DNA of 64,000 nucleotides from JAEUOS01 sp965279115 (GCA_965279115.1 OZ257137.1:868001-932000); one strand, 5' to 3'. Positions 18,611 through 27,418 are shown, counted from the stretch's first letter. Translations and numbers: made by a program. Notes: generated by a model not told the origin, from the letters alone.

Positions 18611-20231
18611 GCCCCTCCATTACCAGTCTGAAATGCGCACCGCACTTCGAAATGCCTGTCGGCGCACGTTCTCCGGCAGCCAGGAAATCGAGCGCCGCCC
18701 GGTTCGCCTCGGCCAGTTCACGGGCGATATAAAGCCCAAGCCCCGTTCCGCGGGCATCGGTGGTGAAAAAAGGCTCGAACAGCTTGCCCGCATGCTCATC
18801 GGATACGCCGGAGCCGTCGTCTGCGACGTGCAGTTCCACCTGTTGGTCATGCGCCATTGCCGCATGAACCAGGATCGATCCGGATTGCATGCGCGAATGG
18901 CGGCGTGCGTTGCCAAGCAGGTTCCAGAGTATGCGGTGCAAATGATTGCGGTCGAACTGCACCCTGAGTCCGGGGGGTACAGAAAGCTCAAACACGCCCG
19001 CCGCAATGCCTTCGGTCTGGCAGATCTGGTCGATCACGCCACGCACGAAACCATCGAGCTCCAGCAGTTCCGGTTCGGCCCGGTCCCGCCGGTTCAGTTG
19101 CAGGACTTCCTGCACGATACGATCCAGGCGCGCGGTGTTGTCGCCGATAATCCTGGTCAGGCGCGCATAAGCCGGTTTGCCACTGGCCTCCTCGGCCAGC
19201 AGTTGCGATGCATGTCCGATGGCCGACAATGGATTGCGAATTTCATGGGCGATGTTCGCCGTGAGGCGGCCCAGGGCGGCCAACTTGACCTGTTGCGCCT
19301 GCACCCGCAATTTGCCCGCATCTTCCAGGAATATCAGCAACTCGCCTCCAACCTCGCCTGTCGCGATCAGCAGTCTCGCGTTCACACCATGCCCGGCGAT
19401 GTCAAATTGTGCCCGGTTACCCCCTTCGCCGGCACGCCAGCGCCGCACGGTCCTGTCAAGGGCCGGAGCCAGTTCGACAAGGCGCTGGCCATTGACTCCT
19501 TTTTGTCCCAGCAGCCGTTCCGCCTCGGGATTAGCGAGCCTGACTGCCCCCTCCGTATCGACTACAAGCACACCACTGGGCATGTCGCGAATGACCAGCC
19601 GGTTGATCTCTATCTGATTGCGCAAGTCCTCCGAGCGCTGCCGGACCAGCGTTTCGTTTGCAATCAGGCGCTTCGCCAGCCGGTTCGTTACCAGTGCCAC
19701 TGCGAAACAGCCACCCGCCAGCAGGCCGACAGGAAAGTAGTCGGTCCAGCCAATTTCGTACTGGAGCACCCAGTAAGTGTTCTCAACGAACAGGGCGAAC
19801 GTGGCCAGCGAGGCATAGAAAAGGGAGGTCCGCCCTCCGGTAACAGTGGCCGCCGCCGCCAGTGGCATGAGCAGAAGTATGCCCAGGCCGGAGCGTATGC
19901 CGCCGCTGGCGTGAAGCAAAAGGGTAATGGCGACCACATCGCACACCGCATGAACCGCAAGGTGCACCGGAAACAAGGTGCGCAGGCGCTTGAGCGCCCA
20001 CCAGAACATGACCGATAGCGCCAGGTAGGCGATGCATACCTTGTAGAAGAGCGCGGGATCCGTGGCGCCGAACACCCGGCTGTCGCCATACAGGCCAATG
20101 GCGACCAGCAGGACGCTCGCGAGGATCAGGCGCGACAGATTGAAATAACGGAGGGATTTCCAGAACGCGTCAGGAACCGCCGGCACGCCCGCTCCGCGCG
20201 CGAGAACCGGGGCGATCGACGCGGCGTTCAT
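18594..20231 (-). CDS. pilS: Sensor histidine kinase PilS
   Basis: 545 residues from the ATG at 20231, which overlaps the preceding stop in ATGA; a longer open frame upstream is the shadow of the PP0621-like gene. Six hydrophobic helices fill about residues 30-200, then a PAS-like segment (IRDMPSGVLVVDTEGAVRLANPEAERLLG), the HisKA domain with phospho-His329 (IAHEIRNPLSAIGHAS), and the HATPase with WNLLGNARRHS, DDGSGVSD and GTGLGLYIAREL. The polytopic architecture and the adjacent sigma-54 regulator identify it as PilS, which senses pilin in the inner membrane. Confidence 0.9.
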   Translation of the reverse strand: MNAASIAPVLARGAGVPAVPDAFWKSLRYFNLSRLILASVLLVAIGLYGDSRVFGATDPALFYKVCIAYLALSVMFWWALKRLRTLFPVHLAVHAVCDVVAITLLLHASGGIRSGLGILLLMPLAAAATVTGGRTSLFYASLATFALFVENTYWVLQYEIGWTDYFPVGLLAGGCFAVALVTNRLAKRLIANETLVRQRSEDLRNQIEINRLVIRDMPSGVLVVDTEGAVRLANPEAERLLGQKGVNGQRLVELAPALDRTVRRWRAGEGGNRAQFDIAGHGVNARLLIATGEVGGELLIFLEDAGKLRVQAQQVKLAALGRLTANIAHEIRNPLSAIGHASQLLAEEASGKPAYARLTRIIGDNTARLDRIVQEVLQLNRRDRAEPELLELDGFVRGVIDQICQTEGIAAGVFELSVPPGLRVQFDRNHLHRILWNLLGNARRHSRMQSGSILVHAAMAHDQQVELHVADDGSGVSDEHAGKLFEPFFTTDARGTGLGLYIARELAEANRAALDFLAAGERAPTGISKCGAHFRLVMEGHGYPA

Positions 20232-20482
20232 GAAACCGGCTTGCCTGCGTCTCGGTGGGCGTGGCTGCAATATGCCTCGCCTTGCGTGTCCAGAAACGCT
20301 TCGCCGGAGGGCAGATGAATGCCGCAATTGGCACACTGGACCATGCGTTGAACCTGCGAACGCTCCGGGGAGGACTGTGCCGATGAACTGGCGCGGGCCC
20401 GGCGCGCTTCCGCGCCTGCCTTGTAGCGAAACCACAGCAGTGCCGCGATCACCGCGATGACCAGCAACGCGAGCTTTCCCAT
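20228..20482 (-). CDS. Small PP0621/MYND-finger-like membrane protein
   Basis: 84 residues from ATG at 20482. An N-terminal membrane helix (GKLALLVIAVIAALLWF) is followed by a basic linker and a Cys-rich C-terminus: MVQCANCGIHLPSGEAFLDTQGEAYCSHAH, with Cys-X2-Cys and Cys-X2-His that could bind zinc. This matches the short PP0621 family proteins found beside pilSR in beta- and gammaproteobacteria. Function unknown. Its stop overlaps the pilS start by 4 bp, so it is in the pilSR operon. Confidence 0.8.
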   Translation of the reverse strand: MGKLALLVIAVIAALLWFRYKAGAEARRARASSSAQSSPERSQVQRMVQCANCGIHLPSGEAFLDTQGEAYCSHAHRDAGKPVS

Positions 20483-20552
20483 CAACAATGCTCCGCGCTG
20501 AAGGCCGGCTGCGCGGCATGCGCCCGACGCGGGTTGCGCTTCGCCATCTTGC

Positions 20553-21383
20553 TCAAACCCGGCCGAGTACCACTTCGAGCACGAAGCGGGTCCCGATATA
20601 GGCCAGCACAAGCATGGCGAAGCCGGCGAAAGTGCCATTGAGGGCGGCTCGGCCGCGCCAGCCGTACGCATACCGGCCCAGCAGAAGCACGGCGAAAATC
20701 AGCCAGGCGATCAGCCCGAAAACGGTCTTGTGGTCGAACCGCAGGGCGCGGCCGAAGATTTCCTCCGCGAAAATCGCGCCACTGGCCAGGGTGAGCGAAA
20801 GCAACAGAAACCCGGCGCCCAGCATCTGGAAGAGCAAACGCTCCATCGTAAGGAGCGGTGGCAAACCGGCCAGCGGCGCGCGCCGCCCGGGACTGTGCAG
20901 CCGACGCTCCATGATCGCCATCAAGATCGCATGCGCCGCGGCGATCGCGATGAACGCGTATGCGCCCATGGCGATGCCGACGTGAGCCAGAAACGCGACC
21001 GAGGTGGCTTGCAAGCTCATCTCGGACCCACTGAAAAATGCCGGCGCCAGCACGCAAATCGCCGCTGGTGGAAGCACCAGCGCGGGCATGCCTTCAAGCG
21101 GGTAAACAAGGCTCTCGAATCCGTAAAACACCAGGGCGAGCAACGCCATCATGGACATCGCGTGCGCAAAGCCGAAGCGGAAGGCATCGCCTCCGAATAC
21201 CTCGTGAAACAACAGGAACGCATGCAGGGCGACAAGCGCCGCGAGTGCGCCACGCTCCCACTGGCGCGCTTGCGCCCCGGCGCCGGGTGCCGGAGACCGA
21301 ACCTGCCAGCGACTGCGCCAGAAGTGCAGCGCGAGTACTCCATAGGCCGAGGCGCAAAATGCGTGGAGTAGAATCTTCACCAT
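20553..21383 (-). CDS. CcsA/HemX-type cytochrome c assembly membrane protein
   Basis: 276 residues from the ATG at 21383 (a TTG at 21401 would extend it by six). Eight or so hydrophobic helices. The C-terminal half carries the CcsA/CcmC-like histidine positions: HVGIAMGAYAFIAIAAAHA and LRFDHKTVFGLIAWLIFAVLLLGRY. Such proteins, the YpjD group, belong to the cytochrome c assembly family, but many are not needed for cytochrome c and their role is unclear. It is divergent from ffh, with 45 bp between starts, the common proteobacterial arrangement. Confidence 0.85.
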   Translation of the reverse strand: MVKILLHAFCASAYGVLALHFWRSRWQVRSPAPGAGAQARQWERGALAALVALHAFLLFHEVFGGDAFRFGFAHAMSMMALLALVFYGFESLVYPLEGMPALVLPPAAICVLAPAFFSGSEMSLQATSVAFLAHVGIAMGAYAFIAIAAAHAILMAIMERRLHSPGRRAPLAGLPPLLTMERLLFQMLGAGFLLLSLTLASGAIFAEEIFGRALRFDHKTVFGLIAWLIFAVLLLGRYAYGWRGRAALNGTFAGFAMLVLAYIGTRFVLEVVLGRV

Positions 21384-21428
21384 CAAATCATTGTAGTTCA
21401 ACCCGCTGTCTCGACTTCACGGATCGTC

Positions 21429-22796
21429 ATGCTAGAAAACCTCACCAGCCGCCTGTCCAAGGTCGTCAAGACCTTGAGGGGCGAGGCAAGGCTGACCGAA
21501 TCCAACATGGCCGACATGCTGCGCGAAGTGCGCATGGCCCTGCTTGAAGCCGACGTCGCGCTTCCGGTGGTGCGCGACCTGGTCGCCCGTATCAAGGAGA
21601 AAGCCCAGGGCGTCGAGGTGATCGGCAGCCTCACCCCAGGCCAGGCCCTGGTGGGTGTGGTCAATCGCGAACTTGCCGAGATCATGGGCGGCAGTGCGAG
21701 CGAGCTCAATTTTGCAACCACCCCGCCGGCGGTGATCCTGCTTGCGGGCTTGCAGGGCGCCGGCAAGACCACCACCGCCGGCAAGCTCGCGCTGCATATC
21801 CGCGAGCAATACAAGAAGAAGGTTTTGACGGTGTCGGCCGACGTTTACCGGCCAGCCGCCATCAAGCAGTTGGAGACCGTCACCGCGCAGGCGGGAGCCG
21901 ATTTCTTTCCGTCGCGACCGGACCAGAAACCCGTTGATATCGCTCGAGACGCGATCAATTGGGCGAAGACCCACTATCACGACGTCCTGATTCTCGATAC
22001 GGCCGGGCGACTGGGCATTGACGCGGCAATGATGGAGGAAATCCGCGCCCTGCATGCCGTCGCAAATCCTGTCGAGACATTGTTTGTCGTCGACTCCATG
22101 CTCGGCCAGGATGCGGTCAACACGGCAAAGGCATTTCACGATGCATTGCCGTTGACGGGCATCGTCCTGACCAAGCTCGATGGCGATGCGCGCGGTGGTG
22201 CCGCGTTGTCGGTTCGCCATATCACCGGGGCGCCGATCAAGTTTTCAGGGATCGGCGAAAAACTGTCGGGCCTCGAGGTTTTCCACCCGGAACGCATGGC
22301 GGGACGAATTCTCGGCATGGGCGACATCCTGTCCCTGGTGGAAGAAGCCCAGAAGGGCATGGACCTGGATGTGGCGAAGAAAGTCGCCGACAAGTTCCGC
22401 ACCGGCCAGGGGTTCGACCTTGAGGATTTCAAGTCCCAGATCGGGCAGATGCGCAACATGGGAGGCCTGGCAGGAATGATGGACAAACTGCCGGCGCAGT
22501 TGTCGCAGGCCGCCCAAGGGGCCGACATGGACCGCGCGGAGCGCGAAGTGCGCCGCATGGAGGGGATCATCAACTCGATGACTCCGGGTGAACGCAAGCA
22601 TCCGGACCTCATCAAGGCAAAACGCAAACAGCGCATCGCCAAGGGTGCGGGCGTACAGGTTCAGGAAGTAAACCGGATGCTCAAGCAATTCGAGCAGATG
22701 CAGGCGATGATGAAGCAGATGAAGAAGGGCGGCATGGCCAAGATGATGCGCGGCATGGGCCGTTTCATGGGTGGCGGCATGCCGGGCATGCGCTGA
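21429..22796 (+). CDS. ffh: Signal recognition particle protein (Ffh)
   Basis: 455 residues. GTPase that binds signal sequences and, with 4.5S RNA and FtsY, targets nascent inner-membrane proteins. Seen: N-terminal helical bundle starting MLENLTSRLSKVVKTLRGE, the NG domain with GLQGAGKTTTAGKLA (G1), DTAGRLGID (G3), TKLDGDARGGAAL (G4) and GEKLSGLEVFHPERMAGRILGMGD, and the methionine-rich M domain ending in GRFMGGGMPGMR. Length is standard. Confidence 0.97.
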   Translation: MLENLTSRLSKVVKTLRGEARLTESNMADMLREVRMALLEADVALPVVRDLVARIKEKAQGVEVIGSLTPGQALVGVVNRELAEIMGGSASELNFATTPPAVILLAGLQGAGKTTTAGKLALHIREQYKKKVLTVSADVYRPAAIKQLETVTAQAGADFFPSRPDQKPVDIARDAINWAKTHYHDVLILDTAGRLGIDAAMMEEIRALHAVANPVETLFVVDSMLGQDAVNTAKAFHDALPLTGIVLTKLDGDARGGAALSVRHITGAPIKFSGIGEKLSGLEVFHPERMAGRILGMGDILSLVEEAQKGMDLDVAKKVADKFRTGQGFDLEDFKSQIGQMRNMGGLAGMMDKLPAQLSQAAQGADMDRAEREVRRMEGIINSMTPGERKHPDLIKAKRKQRIAKGAGVQVQEVNRMLKQFEQMQAMMKQMKKGGMAKMMRGMGRFMGGGMPGMR

Positions 22797-22830
22797 CCCG
22801 CCAGCGGGGAACCACGCGCGGCAAGCTCGC

Positions 22831-23637
22831 TCAGGCGGCTACGCTAAGCTCGTTTTGCACCGCCTTGATGCCCGGCACACGCCAGGCCACCTGCTCGCAG
22901 CGCGTTTTCATGTCGGGAGAGGCAACCACACCCGTCAACGTGACAACGCCTTCCATGGCGCCGACCTCAACGTCCAGATCACGGGTGGGCGGATGCAACT
23001 TCAGCAAGGCCCTGACATGTGCCGCGGTTGTCAGGCTCACCAGGCGCATGCGCGAAGTGCGCGTTTCGATGAACCGCTTGTCACGCGTGTAGTCAATAAT
23101 GCACTGGGCGCATTCCTGCGGCGGCAATTCGCTGGTGTCCAGAACCAGATCATATAAGGCGGGATCCCGGAAATCGACGTCGAAATGACGCCGCATCACG
23201 GCGGCATGCGCCTCGTCGAACAGGCGGATCTCTTCGCGTATGCGGCCCTCTTCGGCCTGACGGACGGTACTCATCAGGTTTTTGACGCGCACTTCCAGCG
23301 GCGCTGTAATGCGCACCCGCACCACATGCGGCACTTCCCGCAACAGCGCTACCCCTCCCCAACCGCGCAGGACCACGCTTTCGGGAATCGAGGCGATATC
23401 CAGGATTTCGGTTGCCGACAGGATCGTCGGCAGGGTTTCGTCCGGTGTGAGCGGCTTGCCGATGTCATCGCCTTGATCCAGAAGCCTCACAACATGGCTC
23501 TTGCGCACCCGGTTGCGGTCGCCGAGATGGTCGATGATCTCGTAATGGACAACCACCGCACCAATCCCGGCGGCGACGCCCTCGGCGACCTCAAGGCCCC
23601 GGCTCCCCATTTCCCGCCCCATCGCAACAATGGTCAT
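22831..23637 (-). CDS. Cytidylate kinase-like domain fused to a BON domain
   Basis: 268 residues from the ATG at 23637 (GTG at 23640 is one codon earlier). The N-terminus MTIVAMGREMGSRGLEVAEGVA resembles the nucleotide loop of the cytidylate kinase-like family (SREYGSGG type) and is followed by helical segments including YELIDHLGD-like and RVRITAPLEVRVKNL motifs. From about residue 195 a BON domain follows (DLDVEVGAMEGVVTLTGVVASPDMKTRCEQVAW), normally found in periplasmic or phospholipid-binding proteins such as OsmY. No signal peptide, so probably cytoplasmic. Substrate and role unknown. Confidence 0.82.
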   Translation of the reverse strand: MTIVAMGREMGSRGLEVAEGVAAGIGAVVVHYEIIDHLGDRNRVRKSHVVRLLDQGDDIGKPLTPDETLPTILSATEILDIASIPESVVLRGWGGVALLREVPHVVRVRITAPLEVRVKNLMSTVRQAEEGRIREEIRLFDEAHAAVMRRHFDVDFRDPALYDLVLDTSELPPQECAQCIIDYTRDKRFIETRTSRMRLVSLTTAAHVRALLKLHPPTRDLDVEVGAMEGVVTLTGVVASPDMKTRCEQVAWRVPGIKAVQNELSVAA

Positions 23638-23960
23638 CACTCACCTTGCCCTGACCGACACCGCGTGGCATGCCGCGCAATGTTTCCGAAAGCAGCATTT
23701 TATGCGCAAGGGCAATCCGCTTGCACGCAACAAGGTCGCGAATGGTAGAAATCCGCAGACCAGCGCGCTAACTGTGCGCAAACCCTGCCGCTTTCATGGG
23801 CATTGCTTCCCCTGCCGCTTGCTCGAAAATCTTTTGCACCAACCAACCTCCCGGCTACAATTGCGCGCTTCGCGGCAACAGTTCGCCGGCCTTCAGCGGA
23901 TTTCGGCCGCAACGGTTCCCTTCCCAGCCATTCAATGGCGCAATTCAAGGAGATTCGGCA
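23638..23960. other. Non-coding region upstream of the peroxiredoxin gene
   Basis: 323 bp between divergent genes. It holds the predicted peroxiredoxin promoter (23834-23861) and nothing else I can recognise. Relative to the usual gene order, one edge of the proposed inversion falls here. Confidence 0.6.
23834..23861 (+). promoter_or_regulatory. Candidate sigma-70 promoter of the peroxiredoxin gene
   Basis: TTGCAC (23834-23839), 16-bp spacer, TACAAT (23856-23861). Predicts a start near 23868 and a leader of about 90 nt before the ATG at 23961. Confidence 0.6.
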
Positions 23961-24464
23961 ATGACGATCAAGGTTGGCGACACATTACCTGCAGGAACCC
24001 TTTCGGAGTTCATTGAAGTCGAAGGCAACGGCTGCTCCGTAGGCCCGAATTCATTCAAGGTTGAAGATCTTGTCAAGGGCAAGAAAATCGCCATATTCGG
24101 CCTTCCGGGTGCATTCACGCCGACGTGTTCCGCCAAGCATGTGCCAGGTTACCTCGCAAACTATGACGCTCTCAAGGCCAAGGGGATTGACGAGATCTGG
24201 TGCATCTCGGTCAATGACCCTTTCGTCATGGGCGCCTGGGGCCGTGAGCAAAAGGCGGCTGGAAAGGTCCGCATGATGGCCGACGGCAGCGCCGCATACG
24301 TGAAGGCGCTCGATCTCACATTGGACCTGACGGCCCGCGGCATGGGCATACGCTCCGACCGCTTCTCGATGCTGGTCGTCGACGGTGTGGTCAAGGCTCT
24401 CAATCGCGAAGCCCCGGGCAAGTTTGAGGTCAGCAACGCCGAAACCCTGCTCGGACAAGCCTAG
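23961..24464 (+). CDS. Peroxiredoxin (Prx5/AhpE-like redoxin)
   Basis: 167 residues. Reduces hydroperoxides using a peroxidatic cysteine. Seen: MTIKVGDTLPAGTL, the PGAFTPTCS active-site loop with Cys56, WCISVNDPFVMGAWG, and the SDRFSMLVVDG strand, all typical of the Prx5 subfamily. A further cysteine at 25 could be a resolving or neutral residue. The ATG follows an AAGGAGA ribosome site. It stands directly upstream of lpxC, as in Bordetella-type gene orders, where both genes follow ftsZ. Confidence 0.93.
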   Translation: MTIKVGDTLPAGTLSEFIEVEGNGCSVGPNSFKVEDLVKGKKIAIFGLPGAFTPTCSAKHVPGYLANYDALKAKGIDEIWCISVNDPFVMGAWGREQKAAGKVRMMADGSAAYVKALDLTLDLTARGMGIRSDRFSMLVVDGVVKALNREAPGKFEVSNAETLLGQA

Positions 24465-24509
24465 TCCTGGCGCTCTGCGGGCGGCGCAAGCCGCCTGCAA
24501 TTTCGCAAC

Positions 24510-25460
24510 ATGCTCAAGCAGCGAACGCTCAAGCAGGCCGTGACCGCCACAGGGGTTGGCTTGCATACCGGAGAGAAGGTGCGCCTGACGCTCAGGCCCG
24601 CACCGCCCAATACCGGCATCGTGTTCGAGCGGACCGATCTCGATCCACCGGTGCGTATCCGCGCCCGGCCCGACGCCGTGCGTGACACCCGCATGTCTTC
24701 CTGCCTGATCGCCGACGGCCCCGGCGGCGAGGTGCGCGTGTCGACGGTTGAGCACCTGATGTCGGCGATGGCCGGGCTGGGACTGGACAATGCCTGCGTA
24801 GAGGTTACCGCGCCGGAAATTCCCATTCTCGATGGCAGCGCCGCGCCGTTCGTCTACCTTTTGCAGTCTGCCGGACTGGTGGAACAGAACCAGCCAAAGA
24901 AGTTTGCGCGCATCCTCAAGCGGGTCGAAATCCGCGAGGGCGAAGGCAAGGCCTTGCGCTGGGTACGCCTCGAACCGTTCAACGGCTTCAAACTCGAGTT
25001 CAGCATCGATTTCGATCATCCTGCGGTTGATCAGACCGGCCAGTCCGCGATCGTCGATCTTGGGGAGACTCCCTACACAAAAGAAGTGGCACGGGCGCGC
25101 ACTTTTGGCTTCATGCAGGACGTCGAGACCCTGCGGTCAAACGGACTGGCGTTGGGTGGCAGCATGGACAATGCCATCGTGATGGACGAGTTCCGCATAC
25201 TCAACAGTGACGGGCTGCGTTACGCGGACGAATTCGTCAAGCACAAGATCCTCGATGCGATCGGCGATCTGTACGTGTTCGGCCATCCCCTGATCGGCGC
25301 CTACTCGGCACACAAGGCCGGACACGCGTTGAACAACCGTTTGTTGCGTGCCCTTCTGGCGGACAACACCGCCTGGGAACTCGTCAGCTTCGATCGCGAA
25401 TCCGAGGGCCCCGTGTTCGCGCGTCCACAGCCGGGTGGGTCCCCTGCCGCCGCCTGGTGA
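24510..25460 (+). CDS. lpxC: UDP-3-O-acyl-N-acetylglucosamine deacetylase
   Basis: 316 residues. Zinc enzyme for the committed step of lipid A synthesis. Seen: MLKQRTLKQAVTATGVGLHTGEKV, the zinc motif STVEHLMSAM, EIPILDGSAAPFVYLL, ARTFGFM, and the second metal block FVKHKILDAIGDLYVFG followed by the catalytic histidine in SAHKAGHALN. Length is standard for the family. In many betaproteobacteria lpxC closes the dcw cluster right after ftsZ and a peroxiredoxin; here it is 27 kb from ftsZ and on the opposite strand. Confidence 0.97.
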   Translation: MLKQRTLKQAVTATGVGLHTGEKVRLTLRPAPPNTGIVFERTDLDPPVRIRARPDAVRDTRMSSCLIADGPGGEVRVSTVEHLMSAMAGLGLDNACVEVTAPEIPILDGSAAPFVYLLQSAGLVEQNQPKKFARILKRVEIREGEGKALRWVRLEPFNGFKLEFSIDFDHPAVDQTGQSAIVDLGETPYTKEVARARTFGFMQDVETLRSNGLALGGSMDNAIVMDEFRILNSDGLRYADEFVKHKILDAIGDLYVFGHPLIGAYSAHKAGHALNNRLLRALLADNTAWELVSFDRESEGPVFARPQPGGSPAAAW

Positions 25461-25508
25461 CGAGGTGGAGCATCCACCGCCCTCAATCGGGCCTGGCTGT
25501 CCCATCCC

Positions 25509-25688
25509 ATGCTGATTGCCCGCTGGTTGCTGCTGCTTGCCGGACTTGGCATCTGTGTGAGCGTCGCGCTCTACATGTGGACCGGTAACGTCGGCTATTG
25601 GAACCTCGCGCGCCGCCTTTTCACCGCAACCGCAGCAGCCGCACTCCTGTTTTTCGCCATACTGATGCTGGAGAGGCTTGCCGTGTAG
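25509..25688 (+). CDS. Small two-helix membrane protein between lpxC and the DciA gene
   Basis: 59 residues. ATG at 25509, stop at 25686-25688. The sequence has two hydrophobic helices, LLLLAGLGICVSVALYM (about 7-23) and AAAALLFFAILMLERL (about 42-57), joined by WTGNVGYWNLARRLF. Small two-helix proteins of this kind sit downstream of lpxC in several betaproteobacteria, but I know of no function. No strong ribosome site is visible, so coupling to lpxC translation is possible. Supported mainly by position and composition. Confidence 0.55.
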   Translation: MLIARWLLLLAGLGICVSVALYMWTGNVGYWNLARRLFTATAAAALLFFAILMLERLAV

Positions 25689-25820
25689 GTGGGCGAATAA
25701 AAGTCAGCGCCCACTCACATCAATTCACATTTTTTCACCTTTGGAGCGCGGTACAAGCCATGCGTCCCAACGGTTTGGTGGCTTCTACCCGGAAACCGTT
25801 GCGGCACAACGCCCGGGGCC

Positions 25821-26138
25821 TCATTGAACTTGAACCTGGATTGCGTTAACCTGCCAGCCCTTCGCGAGATATAGGCTCATCAACCGGGGAGCAATTTGCT
25901 TCATCTTTGCGGCCGCCGCGCTGTTCTGGGCCGCGATGACGACAACGCCGTTCCTGAAATTCGCCACTTGGCAGACTTTTGCGATACCGGCTGGCGTAAC
26001 TTCCCTGAATAGGCGCCGCATTTCGATCAGCAGGCCAGCGCGGTCTGCCAGGGACGCCAGGCCTTCATGTTTCGTGATGAAGGCTCGCGGAAGTTGTTGA
26101 TCGGGATCGGATCTCACGGAATGCCCTTTTTCGCGCAC
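25821..26138 (-). CDS. DciA-like DUF721 protein
   Basis: 105 residues. Matches the short DUF721/DciA family, the helicase-loading factor that delivers DnaB in bacteria lacking DnaC. Seen: GLASLADRAGLLIEMRRLFREV, typical of the family N-terminus, and a core NGVVVIAAQNSAAAAKMKQIAPRL strand-helix. The C-terminal part is short. Begins with GTG; the alternative GTG eight codons in is also possible. Location between lpxC and the M23/secA genes is the usual one. Opposite strand to its neighbours. Confidence 0.75.
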   Translation of the reverse strand: MREKGHSVRSDPDQQLPRAFITKHEGLASLADRAGLLIEMRRLFREVTPAGIAKVCQVANFRNGVVVIAAQNSAAAAKMKQIAPRLMSLYLAKGWQVNAIQVQVQ

Positions 26139-26178
26139 CCGTGTATGCCGGGGGTAGAAGCTGTGGAGGTGGATTGAG

Positions 26179-27162
26179 ATGCATATTATTGTCTTTGCGC
26201 ATCGATTGGCAACGCCGCGCTCAGTGACCTTGACGGCACGTCATGTCGTACTGGCCTCGGCTTGCGTGGTTCTTGCGATGATGGCAGGCGCCGCGTTCCT
26301 GTACTACGCAAGTTTCAAGTACGCTGCCGCGATCCGCTTGCCGGTTCTGGAATCCCTGGTAAAGAGCCTGCAGGCAAGCGAGGCGCGGCGCAACGAGGAA
26401 TTTCTTCGCCAGAACCTCAACGCGATGGCTGTCAAGCTTGGGGAAATGCAGGCGCAACTGATGCGCCTGGACGCTTTGGGCGAACGTGTTTCCGGGCTGG
26501 CCGGTGTCAAGCCGCAGGAGTTCCGTGTCTCGGAACCGCCAGGTCGCGGGGGGGCGATGGTCGCACCGATGCGCGACCTCTCCCTCACCGAATTCGCCCG
26601 CGAACTGGAAAAGCTGTCGCGCGGTCTGGAAAGCCGGGCAGATTTCCTCAACGTCGCCGAGTCGGAGTTATTCAATGCCAAATTGAAGGCCAAACGATTG
26701 CCCACCGCGCTGCCCGTCAATGCCGACTACAACGCTTCGGGATTCGGGCAGCGCATCGATCCGATTTCCGGCCAATCAGCAATGCATGAGGGTATCGATT
26801 TCATCACCCAACCCGGTGCGCCCATCGTGGCAGCTGCCGGGGGCGTGGTCATCGCCGCAGAATGGCACCACGCCTTTGGCAACATGATCGAGATCGACCA
26901 TGGGGGCGAGATCGTCACCCGTTATGCGCATTCGTCGGTCATGCATGTCAAGGCGGGTGACATCGTCAAACGCGGGCAGAAAATTGCGGAAGTTGGATCC
27001 ACGGGTCGTTCTACCGGACCACACCTCCACTTCGAAGTGCGTTACCGCGGACAGGCCCAAAACCCCGCGAAATTTCTCCAGGCCGCGCAGCCGATCGCAC
27101 CGACGACTGCGGTCGCGGATCGCGCCGCTCCATCGAAAGCCCCGGCGCCCGCAACGCGCTGA
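26179..27162 (+). CDS. M23-family murein endopeptidase
   Basis: 327 residues. An N-terminal membrane helix (about 23-45) anchors a coiled-coil-rich segment (ESLVKSLQASEARRNEEF), followed by a LytM domain. Zinc and catalytic residues are visible: H203 and D207 in MHEGIDF, and H282 and H284 in PHLHFEV, so it looks enzymatically competent, unlike EnvC-type activators that lack these. It should act in the periplasm on peptidoglycan cross-links. It is upstream of secA, the conserved betaproteobacterial position. Confidence 0.93.
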   Translation: MHIIVFAHRLATPRSVTLTARHVVLASACVVLAMMAGAAFLYYASFKYAAAIRLPVLESLVKSLQASEARRNEEFLRQNLNAMAVKLGEMQAQLMRLDALGERVSGLAGVKPQEFRVSEPPGRGGAMVAPMRDLSLTEFARELEKLSRGLESRADFLNVAESELFNAKLKAKRLPTALPVNADYNASGFGQRIDPISGQSAMHEGIDFITQPGAPIVAAAGGVVIAAEWHHAFGNMIEIDHGGEIVTRYAHSSVMHVKAGDIVKRGQKIAEVGSTGRSTGPHLHFEVRYRGQAQNPAKFLQAAQPIAPTTAVADRAAPSKAPAPATR

Positions 27163-27201
27163 TTGCCCGGCAGGCGCTCGCGGCGCCAGCGACCGGCATG
27201 A

Positions 27202-27259
27202 TAAAATAGTGGGCTTTCAACACATATCCGTTCGGAGTTCGAAGGCGACTGGTCGCCTT
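27202..27259 (+). promoter_or_regulatory. Candidate secA promoter -10 and leader hairpin
   Basis: A -10-like TAAAAT at 27202-27207 sits in a run resembling secA promoters of related bacteria, though I see no convincing -35. An 8-bp hairpin follows at 27242-27259 (AAGGCGAC with GTCGCCTT, 2-nt loop), ending in a short T-rich stretch, TTTGTT. It could be a weak terminator of the upstream gene or a leader element of secA. Confidence 0.4.
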
Positions 27260-27418
27260 TGTTCAACTGAATCCTGCGGACAAGTTCCAGCATCTGCATC
27301 CATGGTCACGCTGGCAAGAGTGCGTCAATTCATCGGCGCCCCAAGCCCGCCATCCTGTCCTGACTCGCCTCAGGAAGCCATCTCCGGCATGTAGTCAAGC
27401 CGCCACATAAAAGTCCCA

